Origin: Chloroflexota bacterium
GTDB lineage: Bacteria; Chloroflexota; Limnocylindria; Limnocylindrales; CSP1-4
DNA length: 6,896 nt
Direction of reading: 5' to 3'
Assembly: GCA_021790375.1 (NCBI GenBank)
Contig: JAJYEB010000101.1
Span: 1-6,896 of the forward strand
Shown: one piece after another, positions 1 through 6,896 of the stretch
Numbering within the stretch: position 1 is the first letter of the stretch
Layout: each line of letters opens with the position of its first letter
Position numbers and translations under genes: made by a program
The notes under the pieces: generated by a model
The model's database searches: none
Told to the model about the DNA's origin: nothing
The model's input: the letters and a program-made list of their open reading frames with translations, nothing else

Positions 1-291
1 GGCCGCGATGTACAGCCGGTGGTCGGGGGCCTCCTCCACGAACGACACGACCGCCGAGCACCCGTCCGTCCCGGCCGCGAGCGACGACAGGCGGGGATCG
101 TCGAGCCGCATCGCCACCTCTGCGCTGAGGTCCTGCAGCTGGTACCCGGTCAGGCCGAGCTCGGGGAACACGATCAGGTCGGCGCCGTCCGCGCGTGCGC
201 GGGCCAGCACCTCGCGGTGGGTGGCGAGGTTCTCGTCGAGGCGGCCCAGGCGAGGCGCGAGCTGCGCGAGCGCGATCCGGCGGCGCTGCAT
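1..291 (-). CDS. Carbon-nitrogen hydrolase (nitrilase superfamily), N-terminal part, cut by the window edge
   Basis: The 97 visible residues start MQRRRIALAQL and contain VFPELGLTGYQLQDL at about 41-55. This is the N-terminal signature of the nitrilase fold, with Glu44 in FPEL as the likely first member of the Glu-Lys-Cys catalytic triad; the Lys and Cys lie beyond the edge. The FPELxLTGYxxxDL form is typical of the glutaminase domain of glutamine-dependent NAD+ synthetases and of stand-alone relatives, which hydrolyse amides to release ammonia. Which of the two this is cannot be decided from the fragment. The protein starts without a signal peptide, so it should be cytoplasmic. ATG is chosen because an in-frame TAG lies four codons upstream and no other start is available between. 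No Shine-Dalgarno is seen before it. It follows the importer operon by 112 bp in the same direction; a functional link, such as hydrolysis of imported amides, is only a guess. Confidence 0.85.
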   Translation of the reverse strand, partial: MQRRRIALAQLAPRLGRLDENLATHREVLARARADGADLIVFPELGLTGYQLQDLSAEVAMRLDDPRLSSLAAGTDGCSAVVSFVEEAPDHRLYIAA

Positions 292-297
292 GGGGCG

Positions 298-303
298 AGT
301 CTA
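298..303 (-). promoter_or_regulatory. Possible -10 box for a leaderless hydrolase transcript
   Basis: TAGACT fits the TANNNT pattern of a -10 element. It ends 6 nt before the A of the hydrolase ATG, so transcription would begin at or next to the start codon. This agrees with the lack of a ribosome binding site there. No convincing -35 hexamer is visible 16-18 nt upstream. A TANNNT match by chance is not rare, so this is a weak call that rests on the spacing. Confidence 0.3.
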
Positions 304-338
304 GCGGCTCGTGCGGCCCTGCCGCGGACGGACCGCGT

Positions 339-371
339 CGCCGGCGGCGGATCTCGTGCGGGGCGCCGGCG
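339..371 (-). terminator. GC-rich inverted repeat after dppF, possible transcript end
   Basis: The 112-bp spacer between dppF and the hydrolase (292-403) carries CGCCGGCG twice, at 339-346 and 364-371. The octamer is self-complementary, so the two copies can pair as an 8-bp stem with a 17-nt loop. No T-run follows in the direction of dppF transcription, so it is not a classical intrinsic terminator. Smaller stems such as CGCGG/CCGCG also occur in the spacer. In DNA this GC-rich such repeats arise easily. Nothing else is recognised in the spacer apart from the possible -10 box. Confidence 0.25.
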
Positions 372-403
372 GTCGATGCGCGTGGGGGGTGCCGGTGGCG
401 AAC

Positions 404-1518
404 TCAGGCGGGCGCGCCGCCGGCGGCTTCCGGCGCACTCGTGCCCGTGAGGGCGGTGGCCGACTCCGGCATGCCCTGCGTCCGGTCCGCGAAATGGCAC
501 GCGGCGAAGTGCCCGGGGCGGTACTCGGTCAGCGGCGGCGAGACGGTCTCGCACTCCGCCGGGTTTCCCAGCCGCTCGCGGAGCCAGCAGCGCGTGTGGA
601 AGTGGCATCCGGGAGGCGGGGCCGCCGGATTCGGCACGTCGCCCTTGAGGATCACGCGCCGGCGGCGAGCCTCCACCGACGGATCCGGGATGGGCACCGC
701 GGAGAGCAGCGCCACCGAGTACGGGTGGAGGGGTCGCTCGTTCAGCTCGCGCGACCCTGCGACCTCGACGATCCGGCCCAGGTACATCACCGCGATCCGG
801 TCGCTGGTGAAGCGGACCACCGAGAGGTCGTGCGCGATGAACACGTACGTCAGCCCGAACTGGGCCTGCAGGCGCTCGAGCAGGTTGATGATCTGCGCCT
901 GGATCGAGACGTCCAGCGCGCTGATGGGCTCGTCCGCGATGATCAGGTCGGGGTTCACCGCGAGCGCACGGGCGACGCCGATGCGCTGCCGCTGGCCGCC
1001 CGAGAACTCGTGGGGGTACCGCTCGCCGTAGTCGGGATCGAGGCCCACCACGCCGAACAGCTCGCGGATGCGAGCGCGGCGCTCGTCCCGCGTCCCGATG
1101 TCGTGGATGTCGAGCGGCTCACCCACGATCCCCGAGGCGGTCATGCGCGGGTTGAGGCTGGCGTACGGGTCCTGGAAGATCATCTGCATGCGCCGCCGCA
1201 TGCGCCTGAGCGGGGCGCCCTCGAGCCGGGTGATGTCGGTGCCGTCGAACACGATGCGCCCGCCCGTCGGCCGGTACAGCCGGAGGATGGCCCGGCCGGC
1301 GGTGCTCTTACCGCACCCGGACTCGCCGACGAGCCCGAGCGTCTCGCCCCGTCCCACGGAGAGCGACACGCCGTCGACGGCCCGCACATCCCCCACGTGA
1401 CGCGCGAAGACGATCCCCTGCGTGATGGGGAAGAACATCCGCAGGTCGGTCACCTGGAGCAGGTCGCCGCCGTCGGACGTCGCTCCGGACACGGGCGCGG
1501 GCGCCGCCACGGGCATGC

Positions 1519-1522
<4 letters not shown>
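404..1522 (-). CDS. dppF: Peptide ABC transporter ATP-binding protein, DppF/OppF type
   Basis: This 372-residue cytoplasmic ATPase is the second nucleotide-binding subunit of the importer and pairs with DppD. Visible motifs are Walker A GESGCGKS (66-73), Q-loop Gln117 in IFQDP, signature FSGGQ (173-177), Walker B LIIADE (193-198, Asp197, catalytic Glu198), D-loop SALD (201-204) and switch His231. HPY at 266-268 opens the C-terminal domain typical of oligo/dipeptide ATPases. That domain carries Cys306, Cys312, Cys324 and Cys342, the family pattern linked to an iron-sulfur cluster. All ATP-binding residues are intact. The start is the ATG that overlaps the dppD stop as ATGA; a GGAG lies 8 nt upstream. 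A second ATG two codons in is possible. The reading frame stays open far upstream, but that part is a shadow of dppD. About 20 N-terminal residues and about 28 C-terminal residues (rich in Ala, Thr, Gly, Pro) look disordered. Peptide specificity is inferred from family only. Confidence 0.96.
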
Positions 1523-2721
<1,199 letters not shown>

Positions 2722-2727
2722 GCGACC

Positions 2728-3621
2728 CTACCGCTTCAGGCGCGGGTCGATCGACTCGCGCAGACCGTCGCCGAGCAGGTTGAACCCGATCGCGCTGATC
2801 GTGATCGCGGCGCCGGGGAAGAAGATCAGGTACGGGGCCGACTGCAGGAACCGCGCCGAGTCGGTCAGCATCTCTCCCCACTCGGCGATGCGCGGATCGC
2901 CCGGCCCCAGGCCGAGGAAGCCGAGCCCGGCGACGTCGATGATGGCCGTGGCCAGCGCCAGCGTGGCCTGCACGATGAGCGGCGTGAGCGCGTTGGGCAG
3001 CATGTGCCGCAGCAGGATGCGGGGCGTGCTGGCCCCCATCGACCGTGCCGCGGTCACGTAGTCCGCCTCCCGCAGCGCCAGCAGGGTCCCGCGCAGCAGG
3101 CGCGCGAACATCGGCGCGTAGGAGATGCCCACCGCGAGGATGATCTGGATCTCGCCGTGGCCCAGCCAGGCGACGATGCCGATCGCGAGCAGGATCCCGG
3201 GCACCGCCAGGAACACGTCGGTGATGCGCATGAGAACGGCGTCCACCTTCCCGCCCGCGCCCCCGGCGATCGCGCCGACGGTCACGCCGAAGAGCAGGCC
3301 GAACGCGACCGCGACCACCCCGACCGTCAGGCTGATGCGCGCCCCGTAGAGGACCCGGCTGAACTCGTCGCGCCCGAGCAGGTCGGTACCCATCAGGTGT
3401 GCGAGGCTGGGCCCCTTCATGCTGTCCATGAGGACCCCGACGGTGGGGTTGTAGGGGGCGATGACAGGCGCGAACAGCGCACCCATGACGAAGATCGCGA
3501 TGAGAAGCAGCCCAACGAGCGCCGGGCCGTTGCGCATCAGGCGGCTCAGCGCGTCGCGCCACAGCCCCCGGCTGGCCCGGGGAGTCGGGAGAACCAGGAT
3601 CGAGGCTTCCCGTCCGCTCAT
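2728..3621 (-). CDS. dppC: Peptide ABC transporter permease, DppC/OppC type
   Basis: This 297-residue inner-membrane protein is the second permease subunit. After a cytoplasmic N-terminus of about 30 residues comes a first membrane segment (about 34-55). The conserved GTDLLGRDEFSRVLYGARISL block (78-98) leads into the permease core, with hydrophobic segments near 97-120, 131-153, 158-176, 213-237 and 262-283. The coupling EAA loop is at about 184-210: Glu185, Ala-Ala at 191-192, Gly196, His206 and LPN at 208-210. This loop docks onto an ATPase subunit. Length and layout match the DppC branch. ATG is one base after the dppB TGA, and no strong Shine-Dalgarno is visible, so translation probably depends on ribosomes finishing dppB. 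The gene ends with TAG, while the other complete genes of the operon end with TGA. Confidence 0.96.
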   Translation of the reverse strand: MSGREASILVLPTPRASRGLWRDALSRLMRNGPALVGLLLIAIFVMGALFAPVIAPYNPTVGVLMDSMKGPSLAHLMGTDLLGRDEFSRVLYGARISLTVGVVAVAFGLLFGVTVGAIAGGAGGKVDAVLMRITDVFLAVPGILLAIGIVAWLGHGEIQIILAVGISYAPMFARLLRGTLLALREADYVTAARSMGASTPRILLRHMLPNALTPLIVQATLALATAIIDVAGLGFLGLGPGDPRIAEWGEMLTDSARFLQSAPYLIFFPGAAITISAIGFNLLGDGLRESIDPRLKR

Positions 3622-3622
3622 C

Positions 3623-4627
3623 TCAGCTGTACCTGATCCGCGGGTTCAGGAACGCGTACCCGATGTCCACGAGGAGGTTCACCGCCAGGAAGATCATCGC
3701 GAAGATCAGGATGAGCGACTGGACCACGATCAGGTCGTGGTTCTCGATGGCGGTGACGACCCAGGAGCCGACGCCATTCCAGGTGAACACCGTCTCGGTG
3801 AGGACGGCACCGGCAAGAAGGCTGCCGACCTGCAGCCCGATCACGGTGGTCACCGGCAGCCACGCATTGCGCATGATGTGGCGGTCGTCGACGCGCTTCT
3901 CGGTGAGGCCCTTGGCACGCGCGGTCCGCACGTAGTCCTCGTTGCTGACATCGATGACGGACGCGCGGGTGATGCGGGTCACGATGGCCAGGGGGATGGA
4001 CCCGAGGGCGATGGCGGGCAGGATGAGATGGGCGATCGCGTCCTCGACGGCGGCAAGGCGCCCCGAGAGGATCGCGTCGATGATGGCGAAATTGGTCACC
4101 GGGGTCACGTTCAGCCGCGGGTCGATCTGGCCGACCGCCGGCAGCCAGTGGAGCTCGACCCCGAAGATGAACACGAGCGTGTAGCCCAGCACGAAGATCG
4201 GGATCGAGATCCCGAACAGCGACAGTACCGTCACGGCTCCGTCGATCCAGCCGTTGGGGTGCCGGGCCGCGAGCCGGCCGAGCGGGATGCCCAGGCCGAC
4301 GGCGAAGATCAGGGCCCCGATCGTGAGCTCCACGGTGGCCGGGAAGCGGACGAGGAACGTGCTCGCCACGGACCGGCCGTCGACGAAGCTGGCTCCGAAG
4401 TTGCCGTGCAGGAGCCCCCAGACGTACTGCAGGTACTGGACGTACAGCGGCTTGTCGAGCCCCAGCGAGGTGTCGATCTGCGCGACGAGCTGCGGCGTGG
4501 CGTGCTGGCCGAGGATCGCCACGGCCGGGTTGCCGGGCAGCAGGCGCAGGAACAGGAACAGGATGACGGACAGCCCGAACAGCACCGGGATCGCGCCCAG
4601 CACCCGACGGACGATGTATCTCAGCAC
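3623..4627 (-). CDS. dppB: Peptide ABC transporter permease, DppB/OppB type
   Basis: This 334-residue inner-membrane protein is the first permease subunit. It begins with the family-typical basic start (LRYIVRRVLGAIPVLFG) and a first membrane segment at about 9-30, followed by RLLPGNPA (28-35), the usual DppB motif. Further hydrophobic segments lie near 100-122, 131-156, 199-220, 262-283 and 300-324. The EAA coupling loop is at about 230-258: Glu230, Ala236, Gly240, His250, Arg253-Asn254 and LP at 257-258. The protein ends DIGYAFLNPRIRYS, again typical of the family. The start codon is GTG, chosen because it gives the standard N-terminus and because no ATG or TTG fits nearby. Its GGAGG lies 15 nt upstream, longer than usual. 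The TGA is one base from the dppC ATG. Confidence 0.96.
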   Translation of the reverse strand: MLRYIVRRVLGAIPVLFGLSVILFLFLRLLPGNPAVAILGQHATPQLVAQIDTSLGLDKPLYVQYLQYVWGLLHGNFGASFVDGRSVASTFLVRFPATVELTIGALIFAVGLGIPLGRLAARHPNGWIDGAVTVLSLFGISIPIFVLGYTLVFIFGVELHWLPAVGQIDPRLNVTPVTNFAIIDAILSGRLAAVEDAIAHLILPAIALGSIPLAIVTRITRASVIDVSNEDYVRTARAKGLTEKRVDDRHIMRNAWLPVTTVIGLQVGSLLAGAVLTETVFTWNGVGSWVVTAIENHDLIVVQSLILIFAMIFLAVNLLVDIGYAFLNPRIRYS

Positions 4628-4642
4628 GAGATGTGGGTGAAT

Positions 4643-4647
4643 CCTCC
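4643..4647 (-). promoter_or_regulatory. Ribosome binding site of dppB, wide spacing
   Basis: GGAGG is the only strong Shine-Dalgarno before dppB and stands 15 nt from the GTG start. An ATT codon abuts it in frame but is an unlikely start. The site begins 5 nt after the base of the large 4653-4690 hairpin, so folding of that hairpin could affect ribosome access. Confidence 0.55.
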
Positions 4648-4652
4648 GAGTG

Positions 4653-4690
4653 AACGGCCCCCCGGGATCGCCGGACCCCGGGGGGCCGTT
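4653..4690 (-). promoter_or_regulatory. Perfect 14-bp inverted repeat in the dppA-dppB spacer
   Basis: The arm AACGGCCCCCCGGG (4653-4666) is the exact reverse complement of 4677-4690, with a 10-nt loop at 4667-4676. The RNA stem would be very stable, almost all G-C pairs. No T-run follows on the minus strand; the next bases lead directly into the dppB Shine-Dalgarno. It therefore looks more like an mRNA 3'-end protector or attenuator behind the binding-protein gene than a full terminator. Hairpins in this position are known in other binding-protein-dependent operons, where they raise the level of the binding protein over the membrane subunits. Confidence 0.7.
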
Positions 4691-4703
4691 GAGGCGCTGG
4701 CTA

Positions 4704-4749
4704 CTTCCCGCCCGTCCGACCGGGTGCCGGCCGGGCGATATGCGGGAAG
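4704..4749 (-). promoter_or_regulatory. Second inverted repeat just after the dppA stop
   Basis: CTTCCCGC (4704-4711) and GCGGGAAG (4742-4749) form an 8-bp perfect stem around 30 nt. The interior contains CCGGCCGG and can pair further or offer alternative pairings (GCCCG/CGGGC at 4710-4714 and 4732-4736). On the transcript it begins 21 nt after the dppA TGA and precedes the stronger 14-bp hairpin. It may help to block 3' exonucleases. No T-run follows. Confidence 0.45.
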
Positions 4750-4770
4750 AAGATCAGCAACGCCGGAGCG

Positions 4771-6522
4771 TCACTGGATCCACACGCTGTTGAGGAATTC
4801 GAGCACGCCGCCCTGGGGCACGAAGCCGTGCACCTTTGAGTCGTACGCACCCGGAGTCTTGGCCGACGACAGAGGGACTTCCGGCATGTCGGCGGCCAGG
4901 ATGTCCTGGGCCTGACCCCAGTACTGGTTGGCCTGGTCGGTCGACGTCGCCTGGAGTGCCTTCTGCATGGCGTCGTTCAGCGCGGAACTGGCGTAGTGGA
5001 ATTGCGGGTTCGGCTGGCCGTTGATGTACCCGAACCAGGCCACGCTCAGGTAGTCGTCGGCGCCCGCCCAGTCACAGAGCCACCCGAACATGTACGCCGG
5101 GAACTTGCCGTTGGTGGCATCCGTGATGTAGCTGGTTCCCCAGTCCTCGGTCTTCAGGTTGACCGTGAAGCCGATCGCCTGCAGGTCGTTCGCGATGGCC
5201 GCCGCCTCGTTCTTCGGATCGGGCATGTACGGCCGGGTCACGTTCGACGGGTAATACAGGTCGATGTTCAACTGGCTGGCCGGCACGCCCGACTGCTGGA
5301 GCAGCTGCTTGGCCTTGGCCGGGTCGTAGCCGGGCAGGGTCTCGGCCTTGTAGCCGAGGGTGCCGACCGGAATGAAGCTCGTCGGGACGAGCGCCTGGCC
5401 GGCGAAGAACGCGTTGATGTAGGCCTGCTTGTTGAGCGCGGATGCGATGGCCAGCCGGACGTCCTTGTTGGCGAAGATGGTCGGCTTGCCGCCCACGCTC
5501 TGGTTGAGGTCGAAATTGAGCATGTTGCAGGTCTGGTTCCCTCGGTCGATGAGGGTGAGCCCGCTGCTCTGTGCCGTCTTCACGTCCGTCGGCTGGACGG
5601 AAACGGCGATGTCGATGCTGCCCGACTGCAGCGCCTGGAGCCTGGCCGTCGAGTCACCGATCGGCTTGAACACGATCTCGTCCACGTGCCCCGCGGTCGC
5701 CGGATCCCAGTAGTCGGGGTTCTTGACCAGCGTGATGTTGTCCTTCGGGACCCAATCCTTGAACATGTACGGCCCCGTGCCGACCATGTCCTGGCCCTGG
5801 GGCAGCTGGCCCTGGGCATATTTGTTGCCCGACAGCGGCGTCGCGTCCGCGTTGGCCTTCTGCAGCGCCGTGGGGCTCTGGATGCCGAAGACCATCAGGG
5901 TCTGGCTGAACACGAAGTTCGACTGCGGTGTCTTGAAATGGAAGACGACCGTGGTGTCGTTCGGGGCGTCGACCGAGACGAGGTTCGACGCGGAGCCGAA
6001 GCCCCCGAAGACCGCGCCGTAGTAGTACGCGTTGTTCTGGAGATCGCCCTTCGGGAAGTTCTTCCAGCGGTCGTAGTTGTACTTGACCGCCGCTGCGTTG
6101 AAGGGGGTCCCGTCCTGGAACTTGATGCCGGTCCGCAGCGTGAAGGTGTACGTCAGGCCGTCGGCGCTGACCGTCGGGAGCGCGGTCGCCAGCACCGGGA
6201 CAACGTCACTCAGGGTGCCGGGCGCCAGGCCGACGAGTCCCTGCATCACCTGGTTCATCACGTACAGCGAGTTCCCGTCGCTGACGAGCGACGGGTCCGC
6301 GAACGCCATGTCGCCCGGGAGGCCGACGACGAGCGTGCCGCCATTGACCGGCGTGCCTGCCGCCGCAGCCGACGCGGGTGCCGCCGAGGCGGGGGCCGCG
6401 GCCGATGCGGCGGGCGCCGCGGCAGAGGCGGGTGCCGCGGGTGCCTGCGTGGCGGCCCCCGAGCAGGCGCTGAATCCGATCGCTGCCACCGCGAGCAGCG
6501 CAAACAGTCTGGACCTCGCCAT
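4771..6522 (-). CDS. dppA: Peptide-binding lipoprotein, SBP family 5 (DppA/OppA-like)
   Basis: This 583-residue extracellular substrate-binding protein feeds the importer. Residues 1-20 form a lipoprotein signal: basic MARSR, a hydrophobic stretch, and a lipobox-like FSAC with Cys20 as the lipidated residue. A low-complexity Ala/Pro/Ser tether follows (about 21-57), then the folded domain from GGTLVVGLPGD. Family-5 hallmarks are LTYTFTLRTGIKFQDGTPF (123-141), GTGPYMFKDW (248-257), NPDYW (268-272) and VRLAIASALNKQAYI (355-369). WGTSYITDATNGKFP followed by GWLCDWAGADD (480-490) aligns with the region of E. coli DppA that binds the peptide amino group, with Asp484 as the likely contact. Cys332 and Cys483 may form a disulfide. 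Start: ATG with a full AGGAGG 5 nt upstream. Di- or oligopeptides are the best guess; the same fold also binds nickel complexes, glutathione or sugars, so the ligand is not proven. Confidence 0.94.
   Translation of the reverse strand: MARSRLFALLAVAAIGFSACSGAATQAPAAPASAAAPAASAAAPASAAPASAAAAGTPVNGGTLVVGLPGDMAFADPSLVSDGNSLYVMNQVMQGLVGLAPGTLSDVVPVLATALPTVSADGLTYTFTLRTGIKFQDGTPFNAAAVKYNYDRWKNFPKGDLQNNAYYYGAVFGGFGSASNLVSVDAPNDTTVVFHFKTPQSNFVFSQTLMVFGIQSPTALQKANADATPLSGNKYAQGQLPQGQDMVGTGPYMFKDWVPKDNITLVKNPDYWDPATAGHVDEIVFKPIGDSTARLQALQSGSIDIAVSVQPTDVKTAQSSGLTLIDRGNQTCNMLNFDLNQSVGGKPTIFANKDVRLAIASALNKQAYINAFFAGQALVPTSFIPVGTLGYKAETLPGYDPAKAKQLLQQSGVPASQLNIDLYYPSNVTRPYMPDPKNEAAAIANDLQAIGFTVNLKTEDWGTSYITDATNGKFPAYMFGWLCDWAGADDYLSVAWFGYINGQPNPQFHYASSALNDAMQKALQATSTDQANQYWGQAQDILAADMPEVPLSSAKTPGAYDSKVHGFVPQGGVLEFLNSVWIQ
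6352..6462 (-). repeat. Ala/Pro/Ser low-complexity tract in the dppA linker
   Basis: The codons for residues 21-57 form an imperfect GC-rich repeat, with recurring units such as GCGGGTGCCGC and GCGGCC. The protein product is an alternation of Ala with Pro and Ser (for example PASAAAPAASAAAPAS). It is read as a flexible tether holding the binding domain away from the lipid anchor. Such tracts readily expand and contract by slippage. Confidence 0.7.
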
Positions 6523-6527
6523 GCTCT

Positions 6528-6533
6528 CCTCCT
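6528..6533 (-). promoter_or_regulatory. Strong Shine-Dalgarno of dppA
   Basis: AGGAGG, within GAGGAGGAGAGC before the ATG, matches the full anti-Shine-Dalgarno core with a 5-nt gap. It is clearly the best ribosome binding site in the window. The other importer genes have weaker or badly spaced sites, which fits the binding protein being made in the largest amount. Confidence 0.85.
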
Positions 6534-6626
6534 CACAGCTCGCGCGCTGGGACGTTCAGCGGAACCGAGCGGACGCGCCCCATGATGCCACGCTGACGCA
6601 ACGCGCGGTGGACCAGTTGCGATGCC

Positions 6627-6649
6627 GGCTGGAAAGCGTAGTCCCAGCC
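6627..6649 (-). terminator. Weak hairpin in the spacer before dppA
   Basis: GGCTGG (6627-6632) pairs with CCAGCC (6644-6649) across an 11-nt loop, which can close by two more pairs if G-U is allowed. It begins 28 nt after the stop of the upstream ATPase gene, so it could end or protect that transcript, but no T-run follows. The rest of the 155-bp spacer (6523-6677) shows no convincing -35/-10 pair. Whether dppA has its own promoter or is read through from upstream is open. Confidence 0.3.
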
Positions 6650-6677
6650 CGCCGGAAGGTGGTGGGATGAAGGGCGG

Positions 6678-6896
6678 TCAGGCGGGGGCGGCCCCCGCCA
6701 CGGTGACTTCGGGCACCGGCGATGCGGCCTCGGCCACCAGGTGCTCGTGCTCCGGCCGCGTGCGCTCCGCGAAGTGACACGCCACCATGTGGCCGGATCC
6801 GCCGGCGGCCAGCTGCGGGTCCACGGTCGAGCAGATCTCGGGGTTGCCCAGCCGCTCGCGCAGCCAGCAGCGCGGATGGAAGTGGCAGCAGATCGG
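6678..6896 (-). CDS. C-terminal end of a second DppF/OppF-type ATPase, cut by the window edge
   Basis: The last 72 codons of a reading frame that enters from the right edge and stops at TGA (6680-6678). The visible protein begins PICCHFHPRCWLRERLGNP and continues with ACHFAERT, which corresponds to DppF residues 306-347 of this window (CHFHTRCWLRERLGNP and ACHFADRT). The cysteine spacing C-X5-C-X11-C-X17-C is identical to that in DppF. None of the ATP-binding motifs is in view, so activity cannot be judged. There is one extra cysteine directly before the first conserved one. The tail after the last cysteine is Ala/Val/Pro-rich and ends GAAPA, much like GGAPA in DppF. It is the final gene of a preceding peptide-transport cassette in the same orientation. 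Confidence 0.88.
   Translation of the reverse strand, partial: PICCHFHPRCWLRERLGNPEICSTVDPQLAAGGSGHMVACHFAERTRPEHEHLVAEAASPVPEVTVAGAAPA

Noticed and set aside
4653..4690. Classical intrinsic terminator ending the dppA transcript
   Set aside because: The stem is strong, but no T-run follows on either strand, and the permease genes behind it have no visible promoter of their own. A stability or attenuation element fits better.
3461..4915. Plus-strand open frame of 484 codons across dppB and the dppA end
   Set aside because: It crosses two genes and the hairpin spacer, and is highly charged with no domain. It is a composition shadow of the minus-strand genes.
4996..6585. Plus-strand open frame of 529 codons opposite dppA
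   Set aside because: Arg/Val/Glu-rich mirror of dppA codons, with no motif and no plausible ribosome binding site identified. The minus-strand lipoprotein explains the region fully.
6535..6677. Promoter for dppA
   Set aside because: TACGCT and TTGCGT can be picked out, but no pair has suitable spacing. I could not support a specific promoter.

Overview
The window is high-GC bacterial DNA (roughly two-thirds G+C). All supported genes lie on the minus strand and read from the right edge to the left edge. The first gene of the main operon encodes a secreted lipoprotein with a long Ala/Pro/Ser linker, which fits a Gram-positive-type or single-membrane high-GC lineage. The protein style resembles environmental Chloroflexota or possibly Actinomycetota. 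That assignment is an impression from style, not a demonstrated one.

Layout in the direction of transcription: (1) 6896-6678 holds the last 72 codons of a DppF/OppF-type ATPase from a preceding peptide-transport cassette. (2) 6677-6523 is a spacer. (3) 6522-4771 is a family-5 peptide-binding lipoprotein (DppA-like). (4) 4770-4628 is a structured spacer with two inverted repeats, one of them a perfect 14-bp stem. (5) 4627-3623 and 3621-2728 are the two permeases (DppB, DppC). (6) 2721-1519 and 1522-404 are the two ATPases (DppD, DppF). (7) 403-292 is a short GC-rich spacer. (8) 291-1 is the N-terminal 97 codons of a nitrilase-superfamily carbon-nitrogen hydrolase, resembling the glutaminase domain of NAD+ synthetase.

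The five central genes form a complete dppABCDF-type importer. The lipoprotein captures a peptide outside the membrane, DppB and DppC form the channel, and the DppD/DppF heterodimer hydrolyses ATP. Gene spacing is 143 bp (A-B), 1 bp (B-C), 6 bp (C-D) and a 4-base overlap (D-F), so B to F are probably translationally coupled. The hairpins between A and B suggest that the binding protein is made in excess of the membrane parts. The ATPase remnant at the right edge shows that at least two peptide-transport cassettes stand in tandem. The downstream hydrolase has no visible Shine-Dalgarno but has a TAGACT box 6 nt before its ATG, so it may be expressed separately from a leaderless transcript.

I do not see a novel system here. 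The window is a well-formed nutrient-uptake operon. The points worth a second look are the spacer hairpins, the 70-residue tail on DppD, the four-cysteine motifs of the ATPases and the tandem paralogy.
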